DNA of 37,389 bases from Blastopirellula marina (GTDB taxonomy: Bacteria; Planctomycetota; Planctomycetia; Pirellulales; Thermoguttaceae): assembly GCA_020721965.1 (NCBI GenBank), contig DYLS01000007.1, forward strand, positions 33,101 to 70,489. The letters are read 5' to 3'. The translations under genes were made by a program, and so were the position numbers. Below, one piece after another: positions 8,168-16,195 of this stretch (positions are counted from its first letter, which is position 1; each line of letters starts with the position of its first letter). Under the pieces are notes generated by a model. That model was not told the DNA's origin. It saw only the letters and a list, made by a program, of their open reading frames with translations, and searched no databases.

Positions 8168-9628
8168 ATGCCCGGCAAACGACGGCGATACCGCGAATTG
8201 GTCCGCGTCTTCGATGGCATGAGGCAGCCGGTCTATCTGGTCGATGACTCGTGGCGGATTCGCTATTGCAATGCCTCCTTGCTGACCTGGCTGGGATGTG
8301 CGGAGGACGCCATCTTGGACCGGCGTTGCGCGTACCACAGCGGGGCCATCGATCCCGGCGACGCCTTGGCGGCGGGGCTATGCCCTCCACCTGGCGCCAT
8401 GGAGGCCGCCGAGACCTTGGGCGAAATGGCCTGCCTGACGAGCGAGGGAAAGGTCGAGCGTCGGGCCGTGCGATTCTTGCGATTGGAAGCCCCCGGTTCG
8501 CATCACGTCCTATTGGCCATCGCCGAAAGCGAGGACCTTTGCGAGATGCCGCCACGTGAGGGGGCAGCGATCTGCTCACCCCGGGCCGCGCCGCCTTTGC
8601 CGTCTCCATCGGTCAAGCTGGACGAACGGGTCGCGTTGCAGTTGCATCGGGGCTTGCAAGAGTTCCGCGCCCGCCGCGAGGGCCGGGGCCTGCCCGCCGT
8701 TCTGCTGGGAAGCAGCCCCGCCGCGATGCGGTTGCGGTCGCAGTTCCGCGCGGCGTCGCGCACCGACGAGAACGTGCTGTTTGTCGGTCCGGAGGGCGTC
8801 GAAATGGGGGCGGTGGCGGTGGCCTTGTTCGACGCTTGGCGGAGCGTGCCCGAGCAGGCCCTGATCCCCATTCCCTGCCCAGAGTTGGATGCCGACGTCT
8901 TGGAAGATGTCCTCCAGGCCTTCCAGTCGGCCGGCGGCGAAAAAAACCGGCCCGACATGCTCCTTCTGGAAAACGTCGATCGCCTGCCCGACGACGCGCA
9001 GGCTATGCTCCGGCGTTGGATGGGCTCGCCCTGGTTTCGCATGCGGATCGTGGCCACGGCCCAGGAATCTCTGTTGCATCTGGCCGCGAAAGGGAGATTC
9101 AACCCGGAATTGGCGGGCGGAATCAGCGTCCTGGGCGTGGAGCTGCCGGAACTCAAGTCCCGCCGCGAGGACATTCCGCTTTTGGCCCAGGCCGTGCTGG
9201 AGGAGTGGAACGCCGAGGGACAGAAGCAGGTTTCCGGCATCACCCGGAATGCGCTCGACGTGCTGAGCGTGTACAATTGGCCGGGCAATCTCGACGAACT
9301 TCGGCGGACCGTGCGTTTGGCCCACGAAAAGGTCGCCACGCCGCTGATCGACGTCACGGACTTGCCGCGATCCTTGATCTCCGCGATCCGCCAGCAAAAG
9401 GAATCGCTGGCCCGCCCCACCAAGGTTTCGCTGACGGCCTTCTTGGCCGATGTGGAACGCGAGCTTCTGCGGCGGGCCTTGCGCCGGGCACGCGGAAACA
9501 AGACCTTGGCCGCCAAGATCCTGGGCCTATCGCGGCCCCGGCTCTATCGGCGCATCGTGCAACTCGGACTGAAAGAAGCCCTCGAAGACGAGCGCAACGT
9601 CGAACAACGGGATGCTACGAACCCCTGA
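8168..9628 (+). CDS. Sigma-54-activator-like protein with degenerate AAA+ domain (PAS, pseudo-AAA+, Fis-type HTH)
   Basis: 486 residues. N-terminal PAS-like domain (about 8-125: QPVYLVDDSWRIRYCNASLLTWLG), then a region aligned with the sigma-54 interaction AAA+ domain (about 190-400), then a Fis-type helix-turn-helix (GNKTLAAKILGLSRPRLYRRI, near 450-470). The AAA+ part is not catalytic as far as I can see: the Walker A position reads FVGPEGVEMGAVAVAL without the GK(T/E), no GAFTGA loop is present, and Walker B is only LLLENVDRL. The lid region is retained (SRREDIPLLA, YNWPGNLDELRRTV). It probably binds DNA and senses through the PAS domain but does not remodel sigma-54 polymerase. The ATG at 8168 follows GGGAGATGGCTGAGCG. 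The HDOD gene follows on the same strand after 337 bases. Confidence 0.82.
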   Translation: MPGKRRRYRELVRVFDGMRQPVYLVDDSWRIRYCNASLLTWLGCAEDAILDRRCAYHSGAIDPGDALAAGLCPPPGAMEAAETLGEMACLTSEGKVERRAVRFLRLEAPGSHHVLLAIAESEDLCEMPPREGAAICSPRAAPPLPSPSVKLDERVALQLHRGLQEFRARREGRGLPAVLLGSSPAAMRLRSQFRAASRTDENVLFVGPEGVEMGAVAVALFDAWRSVPEQALIPIPCPELDADVLEDVLQAFQSAGGEKNRPDMLLLENVDRLPDDAQAMLRRWMGSPWFRMRIVATAQESLLHLAAKGRFNPELAGGISVLGVELPELKSRREDIPLLAQAVLEEWNAEGQKQVSGITRNALDVLSVYNWPGNLDELRRTVRLAHEKVATPLIDVTDLPRSLISAIRQQKESLARPTKVSLTAFLADVERELLRRALRRARGNKTLAAKILGLSRPRLYRRIVQLGLKEALEDERNVEQRDATNP

Positions 9629-9965
9629 AGGCCGTCCGCAGCGTCGATCATGGGACAACCTGCAAGACCGTCCCCTATCTTCCCCGAAACCTTCCCCAAA
9701 CTCCCTACGACCGGAATAACCCAAAACTCTCCACGCGATCCGCAACGACAAGCTACACTTGTCATGGGATTGCTTGCGTCGCCTCGATTCGTTGAACGGT
9801 CGGCCAGTCCGGAGCCGAACGGTGAATCGGTCTGGAGTCGGGGCCGCTCTTCAGCGATGGGAGGCGGCGTTTCCACCATCGTCTGGTCGGGAATCGTTCG
9901 GGCCGACCAGCGCTGTCCCGTGTTTGGCATCTTGCAGCAGGAATCGAACATAAAAGGCGGGAAAC
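9629..9965 (+). other. Intergenic region with a 6-bp palindrome
   Basis: 337 bases before the HDOD gene. It holds a perfect inverted repeat GACAAG-CTACA-CTTGTC (9747-9763), which could be an operator half-site pair or a small hairpin. No other structure or short gene is supported. Confidence 0.4.
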
Positions 9966-11633
9966 GTGTCCACGCTGGCGGACGATACGAACGATACCTT
10001 GAATCGTTTGGCGGGGATGGCCGGTCGCCTCTATTCCTTGCCTGGCGTGGCCATCAAAGTCCTGGAGCTGACGGATTCGCCTGACGCCGATTCGGCGACC
10101 CTCAAGGAGTGCGTCGAGAAGGATCCGGCCCTGACGGCCAAGATCCTCCGCGTGGTCAATAGCTCGCTCTATTCGCCCAGCCGTCCCATTGCGGATTTGG
10201 GTCAGGCCCTGGCTCTGCTCGGCTCCAAGCCGCTCAAGTTGCTGGTATTGGGCTTCAGTCTGCCTAGCGACCTGTTCGACGGGCTGGAAGCCAAGATTCT
10301 GGCCATGTACTGGCGGCACAGCTTGACCAAGGCCGTCGCCGCACGGGAGTTGATGGAAAAGGTGTTGCGCCGCCCGGGCGACGAGGCCTTCATCGCGGGC
10401 TTGCTGCAAGATTTGGGTATGCTGGTGCTGATTCAGACCCTGCAAGCACCCTATCAGCGGCTAGTGGAAAAGATCCGCGAATGCTGCGAGGACCTTTACG
10501 ATCGGGAACGAGAATTGATTGGCTTCGATCACACGGCCTTGTCGGCTAGGCTGCTGCGGCAGTGGCAAATGCCGGACTCGCTGATCGACGCGATCGAGCT
10601 GGAAGCAGGTGGGGAGCTGCGGGAATCCGGCCTGCCCCCCGCTGTGCACCGCGTTCTGGCCACGGCCGAGACCCTCGCCCGCGTCTTGGCCGATGACCGC
10701 CCCGACCTCTGGCCGCAGGCCGTGGAGCAACTGACCTCGCTGGGCAGTGACTCCCCGACCGCCCCCGACGCGTTGCTCCGCGAGATTCAGGAAAAAGTGC
10801 AGCAGTTGGCGGAGATCTTCGCGGTCCGGCTGCCGCCGCAGCGATCCGTGGAATCGATCCTGGCGGCAGCCCAGGTCAAGATGGCCGAGATGGCGGAGGC
10901 GATGCTCATGGGATGCGGCGGGGCGGGCGGCCGGGCTGCGCGGCACCCGCTGGACGCCGGACTCGACGACGCCCTGCGACAATGCGTGCAAGCCTTGCCC
11001 CGCGACCCCGCGGCAACCGGCGAGCGTGTGGCCAGGCGGGCGGGGCCGACCGCTCATTCCCCGCGTGAATCCGCCAGGCAGGCCCCCTCAACACCGCACC
11101 AACAAGCCACAGATGCGGCAGAGCCACGTCAGAAACAGGCCGCTCTCGCAGATCGTACCTTGGATCCCGGCTTGATGGGGCGCCTCCGCGCGGCAGTGGC
11201 CATGTGCCGCCGGGATCGAGTGGGATTGAGCCTGCTTTTGGCGGAATTCGCCGATGGACCGTCCCTATTGATGACGCTTGGCCCCCCGCGCCTTTCCGTG
11301 CTTCGCCGGATCGTGGAGGCCGCCTGCGAGAGCCTGGAACACGCCGGCAGCGAGATATTGCCCTGTCTCGATTTCGGTTGCGCCTGGATCTTGCCCGACT
11401 GCGACCGGAAAACGGCGGTCGAATATGGCTATCAATTGAATCGCGTGATCAGCCGCCTGCCGCGGGCGGAGTGGCCGACGGCCAAGGGTATCACGCTGCA
11501 AATCGGAGTAGCCTACGTGGCGACCCCCGCCCCGAATTTCCCGCCCGAGGACCTCTATACCGCCGCCCGCCGCTGCCTGGCAGCCTCGGCCGCGTCGGGG
11601 GGCAGTGTGGTGAAAAGCATTGAAATCTATTGA
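9966..11633 (+). CDS. HDOD domain protein with C-terminal degenerate GGDEF-like domain
   Basis: 555 residues, GTG start. Residues of about 12-215 form an HDOD domain, a catalytically inactive relative of HD phosphohydrolases used in bacterial signalling: LYSLPGVAIKVLELT, DPALTAKILRVVNSSLY (a hallmark), ALALLGSKPLKLLVLG and FIAGLLQDLGMLVLIQ. A long Ala/Gln/Pro-rich linker follows (about 325-395). Residues 400-550 look like a diguanylate-cyclase fold (VGLSLLLAEFADGP, IGVAYVATP, DLYTAARRCLAASAASGG), but the GGDEF signature position reads LDFGCAWIL, so cyclase activity is unlikely. It is probably a cytoplasmic signalling adaptor, perhaps working with the pseudo-AAA+ regulator upstream. Confidence 0.85.
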   Translation: MSTLADDTNDTLNRLAGMAGRLYSLPGVAIKVLELTDSPDADSATLKECVEKDPALTAKILRVVNSSLYSPSRPIADLGQALALLGSKPLKLLVLGFSLPSDLFDGLEAKILAMYWRHSLTKAVAARELMEKVLRRPGDEAFIAGLLQDLGMLVLIQTLQAPYQRLVEKIRECCEDLYDRERELIGFDHTALSARLLRQWQMPDSLIDAIELEAGGELRESGLPPAVHRVLATAETLARVLADDRPDLWPQAVEQLTSLGSDSPTAPDALLREIQEKVQQLAEIFAVRLPPQRSVESILAAAQVKMAEMAEAMLMGCGGAGGRAARHPLDAGLDDALRQCVQALPRDPAATGERVARRAGPTAHSPRESARQAPSTPHQQATDAAEPRQKQAALADRTLDPGLMGRLRAAVAMCRRDRVGLSLLLAEFADGPSLLMTLGPPRLSVLRRIVEAACESLEHAGSEILPCLDFGCAWILPDCDRKTAVEYGYQLNRVISRLPRAEWPTAKGITLQIGVAYVATPAPNFPPEDLYTAARRCLAASAASGGSVVKSIEIY

Positions 11634-11726
11634 AACGCCCCCACCCCTGGCGGCGCGATTCCCAAAAGAACCTTGCCCCGAAAAGGGAAGCCCGTGGGAT
11701 CGCTGGCCGGGTGTGACACGTGCTTG

Positions 11727-11880
11727 GCCCACATCACGGCAGCGCTCCGGTTGCGAGTCGTTTTCGAGTGCATCGGAGTATCGCGACGGTTCCGCATCCT
11801 TTTCGCCCACATCAGAGCAGCGTCATGATGGCGCGTCGTTTTCGTGAACGTCATGGCAGAGCTACGGTTGCGACTGGCTT
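11727..11880. repeat. Imperfect 78-bp tandem repeat between convergent genes
   Basis: GCCCACATCA starts at 11727 and 11805, heading two diverged 78-base units. Within each, GCGAGTCGTTTTCG-like segments recur. The array runs into the last codons of the metzincin-like gene (stop at 11862). Confidence 0.55.
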
Positions 11881-14708
11881 TTGTCCGTCTCATGCCCCGC
11901 TTGACCCCCTGCCGCTTCCGCCGTAATCGCAATCGCGTGCCACTCCACGCGGGTTTGCGGTGACGCAGCCTCGGCCGTGATTCGCAGGGCCACCGTCCGG
12001 CCTCGCAGTGACGCCACATCGGCGGCCACGGTCTCGGGTCTTTCGCCCGTGCCGCGCCCTCGAAGTTGTGCCTCGCCGAGCACGTTGCCGTCCGCCTCCA
12101 AACGAATGCGTACCGGAGCGGAAGTCGGCGTCACCCGTGCCCGGACCACCAACTCGGCCGCATCGGCGGGGACGAAGAACCGTCGCGAGAGGACCAGGGG
12201 TCGATTGGCGAGGGCGGTGACCCAGCCCAATCGCAGCCGTCGCGGTTCTTCCACCACGGCATACGTCTCGAGCGCCCAGCCCCCCTCCGCGGGTGCCGGA
12301 TCGACCTGCCAACCGGTCCAGGCCGGCACGGCCAAAGGCCACCGCCTTTGGAGTTCGCGTTTCAACCACTGGCGGTCGAGGTGCAGCAGTGGCTCCCCCC
12401 AATCCACGCAGTCGCGAATGTTCCAGGGATCGGCAGCCGGCGGGCGATCCTGCTCCGCGTCTTCCGTGAACAAGACGAGGCGAGCCTGGGGATCGCCGGG
12501 CAGTGCCAAGCGCCCAGTCGCGGAGGTCTGCGAGCCGATCAAGAGCTTGCTCTGGAAAAGCGGCTGCTGAGAGGCCGAGGCGTAAATCACCCCTGCCCGC
12601 GCACAACCACCGTCCCCGGCCAAACGATCCAGCCCGATCCAGGATTCGAAGCTGGCCGGACTTGGAGGCAGGGAAAAGGCGATGCTCGCGGGAGCAGTCA
12701 GCGAAAGCCCCCATCCGAACGGGCGATTACCGACGGCCAACGGCTCGCCCGCCAGGTTGCGATCGATGCCCGGCCCCCAGTAACCGCCCAAGGCGGGATG
12801 CTCCTCATATTCCGCGGCCGGGAGAAGCGTGAGGGGAACTCGATGCGGGGCGAAGATTCTCCAGCCTTGGAGCGCCTGATACGGCACCCAAATCAGGTGC
12901 GGGGACCAGGCCGGGAGGATCGCATGATAGCCTTGCGGTGGCTGGTCGCCCTCCGGAAATGCCGCCAGAAACCGCCGCGACGTCGTGACGCGGGAACCGT
13001 CGGACAAGGTGTACTCGATCAGCAAATCATCTCCCGAGGGCGAAAGCGTTGCCCACTCTTGCAGCAATACTTCCCAGACATCCGCTTGGGGAAGGTGGAC
13101 CTCGGCAAGCGATGGCAAGTCGAGTTGCTGGACCCCATCATCGGTCAGGATGCGGACGCCCTCCGCGTTCCATTGAATCGAGCGGAAGGGGATCGGCCGA
13201 CCATCCGCGAGGAACACGGTCCCCGGCCGATACGGAACACCCAGCGGTCGGAGAATCACCCGCCGCAGCCAATGCGTCGCCACGTCAATGGCCGCGGCGC
13301 TGGCGTCGAAGGGAGACGTCAGCCCCACGCCGGGCTGAACTTCGAGGCGCAGCGGCAGGTACCGCGATTCGGCGACTTCGGCCGGTCGGATGCCGATTAC
13401 CCGGCCCGCTATTCGATCCCCGCCGAAGAACTCCACGCCCGATCCGGCACCGTCGGCGATGGCTGGTTGAGAGCGGCGCACCCAGGAAGCGGGGTTATTG
13501 GCGTCGAACAGCGGGCGGCCACCGATTTCCGGCGAGCCACCGGCAGGCCCCCAACCCGTCACGGCGTCTCCAGCCACCATGCTCCCGTCCGCAAAGGCTG
13601 CTAGGAATCGCCCCGCGGGGAGGGGCGGCCGCATCCAGGACTTGGCCAACCGCAAGGCGTCGGCATTCGGCTTCCCGCCCGTCCCGGCACGCTGGTAAAG
13701 CGAAAGCAAAAAGTCCCGCGTGCCGGAAGAGAAGGCGTCGAAATCCCCCGCGCCGCGGTAGCGCAGCTCGTCGGCCGTCAGATTGACGATCAACAGGTTG
13801 ATGGCATCCCACGGCTCGACGGCGGCTTTGGCGGCGTACTCCGCCGGCTTCAACTCGGGATTCATCACGCTTTCGCCCTCGGACAGGTCGAACGCCCCCA
13901 GCCAGTGCGCGAATTCGTGCAGCAAGAGCCACCACTGCTCCTGAGCCGTCATTTCCTGATGAACGTCGGGGACAAGAATGTGCGAGGCCAACGGCTCGCG
14001 GGGGGGATGATGCATGGCGGCCGAATAAGGAATCCGCAATCGGCTGCTAAACCCCAAGATCACCTGGGCCGCCTCGGCTGAGGTTTTGTTGCGAAACTCG
14101 GCCTCACGGGCCTCGCGGGACATCGATTCGTCGTTCGAGGACCGCCAACTTCCGACCGAAACGACCTGCAAGCTCACGCCGCAGGAGCGGGTCAGGGCCT
14201 CGGAGACCGCCGCCAACTGAGCACGCACGCGCGGTTCCCAAGCCGACGGCTGGGCGGGCTGGGCGTCGTCCACGAAAACCGCAACTCGTAGGATCACCCG
14301 GCTCGGCGGCGCCGCCAGTACCGCCGGAGTCAGCCACAAGGGCGGCCTCACGTGCCCCAGCGCCGCGACTTCCACGTGCAGCTCGCGACCGTTCCAATCG
14401 AGCCGGTGAATCTCCCAGGGCCGCAACGCCGTGACCGTCGAAACGCTATCGACGGCGACACGCGCCTGTATCGCATGGGGCACAAAGATCGCAACCGCAC
14501 GCCGCGGTGGCACCCGCCGCGTTGTCGAAGCCCCCCAAATCGGCTCGGTTGCCAGGACAGCCTCCCGATCGCAGTTATTTACGACCACGGCCACGGCTGC
14601 TTGGACGGTAGTCGCCGGGCCAATCGCCGGCCGGCACATCCCCACCACCCCCGCGGCGACAAGCACAGACAGGGGCAGCGAAACTTGTTGGTACGCCCTG
14701 CAAGACAT
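11862..14708 (-). CDS. Large secreted metzincin-like zinc protease with NPCBM-like C-terminal region
   Basis: 948 residues from the ATG at 14708 (GCGGGA lies eight bases upstream; a TTG at 14726 would add six residues). It has an N-terminal hydrophobic signal segment. The zinc site is HEFAHWLGAFD at about 264-274: HExxH followed by xxGxxD, the metzincin pattern with Asp as third ligand, as known for snapalysin-type enzymes. SVMNP follows at about 280, a good Met-turn. Ahead of it lies VILGFSSRLRIP, which fits the edge strand of the catalytic domain. The remaining 650 residues are beta-rich. The stretch around IAFSLPPSPASFESWIGLDRLAG resembles NPCBM galactose-binding modules, and a last beta-sandwich (VRARVTPTSAPVRIRLEADG) precedes a short hydrophilic tail. 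It probably acts outside the cytoplasm on glycoprotein or polysaccharide-bound protein. Protease activity is inferred from the motif only. Confidence 0.72.
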   Translation of the reverse strand: MSCRAYQQVSLPLSVLVAAGVVGMCRPAIGPATTVQAAVAVVVNNCDREAVLATEPIWGASTTRRVPPRRAVAIFVPHAIQARVAVDSVSTVTALRPWEIHRLDWNGRELHVEVAALGHVRPPLWLTPAVLAAPPSRVILRVAVFVDDAQPAQPSAWEPRVRAQLAAVSEALTRSCGVSLQVVSVGSWRSSNDESMSREAREAEFRNKTSAEAAQVILGFSSRLRIPYSAAMHHPPREPLASHILVPDVHQEMTAQEQWWLLLHEFAHWLGAFDLSEGESVMNPELKPAEYAAKAAVEPWDAINLLIVNLTADELRYRGAGDFDAFSSGTRDFLLSLYQRAGTGGKPNADALRLAKSWMRPPLPAGRFLAAFADGSMVAGDAVTGWGPAGGSPEIGGRPLFDANNPASWVRRSQPAIADGAGSGVEFFGGDRIAGRVIGIRPAEVAESRYLPLRLEVQPGVGLTSPFDASAAAIDVATHWLRRVILRPLGVPYRPGTVFLADGRPIPFRSIQWNAEGVRILTDDGVQQLDLPSLAEVHLPQADVWEVLLQEWATLSPSGDDLLIEYTLSDGSRVTTSRRFLAAFPEGDQPPQGYHAILPAWSPHLIWVPYQALQGWRIFAPHRVPLTLLPAAEYEEHPALGGYWGPGIDRNLAGEPLAVGNRPFGWGLSLTAPASIAFSLPPSPASFESWIGLDRLAGDGGCARAGVIYASASQQPLFQSKLLIGSQTSATGRLALPGDPQARLVLFTEDAEQDRPPAADPWNIRDCVDWGEPLLHLDRQWLKRELQRRWPLAVPAWTGWQVDPAPAEGGWALETYAVVEEPRRLRLGWVTALANRPLVLSRRFFVPADAAELVVRARVTPTSAPVRIRLEADGNVLGEAQLRGRGTGERPETVAADVASLRGRTVALRITAEAASPQTRVEWHAIAITAEAAGGQAGHETDKSQSQP

Positions 14709-15320
14709 GCTGAATCCCGCTGGCAAGGGAACAGGGATCGCGGCCGTTCCGAAGCCGCAACCTCGAATTCACGCAGTGCTTGGCGCAATGGCACGTGCCC
14801 GGTTCAGATGCGCCTGGACGGATAAAATAGCCTCTCCCGAGGATGGTCTCGTCCCGCGGCCTGGCGGGCCGTCCACCGAGCAGCGCCTTCCTCCGGAAGA
14901 TGCAGCGCCGCATCGTCGCACCGCGTGGTCGGACCGTGGCCTGCGTCTCCGCCATTATAGCGCACGAAGGGGCATCAAGAAAACCCTTCGTGAAACTTCG
15001 TGACCGTCGTGGATATCTCAACTTCGGCAGCGTAGCGTGCTCCTTGAGGACCATCCTTTGACGGTTGCGTCGTGCCCGCCTATCACCCCCGGTTACTGGC
15101 AGGGCACCCTACGGGTACCGCCCGGAACCGCCGCGCGGTAGCGAACGCATCCGCAGTTGAGCATCGGCCGGTTCCGCGATACGATGTTTTTTGAACCCTG
15201 ACATGGCGATGGTCGTGATCACGCCGGAAGGATGGAAGGCGGGGGGGAATCGTTTTTTCTTGGCGGGGAACGCGTGCTTTCGTTCTTTACGCCATCCGGT
15301 TCGAGGGTCGGGAGGAGAGC
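14709..15320. other. Divergent intergenic region between the protease gene and purN
   Basis: About 600 bases separating divergent genes. The open frames on both strands have no recognisable content. Apart from the candidate purN promoter (15157-15185) I see no repeats or RNA genes. Confidence 0.4.
15157..15185 (+). promoter_or_regulatory. Candidate sigma-70-type promoter for purN
   Basis: TTGAGC (15157-15162), a 17-base spacer, and TACGAT (15180-15185). The spacing is ideal and the hexamers are fair. It would leave a 5' leader of about 130 bases before purN. Prediction from consensus only. Confidence 0.35.
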
Positions 15321-15995
15321 GTGCCCACAACAGGTAGTATGCGGCAGGTGAGAAATCGGATAAAGCTGGCCGTACTGATCTCCGGCAGAGGTACCACGCT
15401 GAAAAACCTGATCGAGAAGATCGCGGCGAACGAGTTGCCCGCCGAAATCGTCACGGTCATCTCGAGCACCGAAACGGCTGGGGGCTTGCAGCACGCCCGA
15501 GATGCCGGCCTGCCCTGCCAGGTCGTGGACTGGGAGCGGCTCTCGACGGCCGAGGCGAGCCGGCAAGTCTTCGAGGCTTGCCGTATCGCAAAGGCGCAAC
15601 TGGTGGTTCTGGCGGGATTCTTGAAGCGATTGGAGATTCCGCCCGACTTCGAGTACCGCGTTATCAACATTCACCCTGCTTTGATACCGGCCTTTTGCGG
15701 GCAGGGCTTCTACGGCCGCCGTGTTCACGAGGCGGTGTTGGAGTATGGGGCCAAACTCACGGGCTGCACGGTCCATTTCGCGGACAACGAGTATGACCAC
15801 GGCCCGATCATCCTTCAGGAGGTGGTGCCCGTCTTGGACGACGACGCCCCGGAGACGCTGGCTGCTCGCGTGTTCCAGACCGAGTGCCGGGCCTATCCCG
15901 AGGCCATTCGGGCGATTGCCGAAAAGCGTGTTCAGGTGGAGGGAGCGCGGGTGCGAGTTCTGCCCCCGCCCCGTGCGGACTTGGAGGAGGTCTAG
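15321..15995 (+). CDS. purN: Phosphoribosylglycinamide formyltransferase (GART)
   Basis: Transfers the formyl group of 10-formyl-THF to GAR, the third step of purine synthesis. 224 residues. The start is the GTG at 15321, supported by GGAGGAG at 15311-15317; an ATG at 15339 is the alternative. Visible motifs are the phosphate-binding SGRGTTLKNLI (21-31), INIHPALIPAF with the catalytic Asn and His at about 116 and 118, and FADNEYDHGPII with the catalytic Asp at about 159. The active-site triad is therefore complete. About 200 bases downstream on the same strand is fhs, which makes 10-formyl-THF, so the two form a functional pair, probably as separate transcription units. Confidence 0.9.
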   Translation: MPTTGSMRQVRNRIKLAVLISGRGTTLKNLIEKIAANELPAEIVTVISSTETAGGLQHARDAGLPCQVVDWERLSTAEASRQVFEACRIAKAQLVVLAGFLKRLEIPPDFEYRVINIHPALIPAFCGQGFYGRRVHEAVLEYGAKLTGCTVHFADNEYDHGPIILQEVVPVLDDDAPETLAARVFQTECRAYPEAIRAIAEKRVQVEGARVRVLPPPRADLEEV

Positions 15996-16155
15996 CCGAT
16001 TCCCCGGGGCCGCTGGGGCTTCACGGGGCCGTGGGAAGGGTCCGCCCGCCCACATGCCGCCCGCCGCCCCTGGATGCGGGACGCGAGTGGCTCCGCCTCT
16101 GGAATACCTCTTACGTCACGGCTCGCAAAGTGTCACCATAACAGCACTTATTTTG

Positions 16156-16190
16156 CTTGTGAAAGTGGACCGCTTCTTGTGAAAGTGGAC
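16156..16190 (+). promoter_or_regulatory. 20-bp-period direct repeat just upstream of fhs
   Basis: CTTGTGAAAGTGGAC occurs at 16156-16170 and again at 16176-16190, five bases before the fhs ATG. The 20-base spacing puts both copies on one face of the helix, as for a regulator with two half-sites. The second copy also supplies the only purine-rich stretch (GAAAGTGGA) near the start codon, so it may instead be a duplicated ribosome-binding region. Confidence 0.5.
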
Positions 16191-16195
16191 GACCC

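Noticed and set aside
12066-13604. 512-codon open frame on the + strand opposite the protease gene
   Set aside because: Antisense shadow of a high-GC gene; Arg/Pro/His-rich, with no domain signature, and it lies wholly inside 11862-14708.
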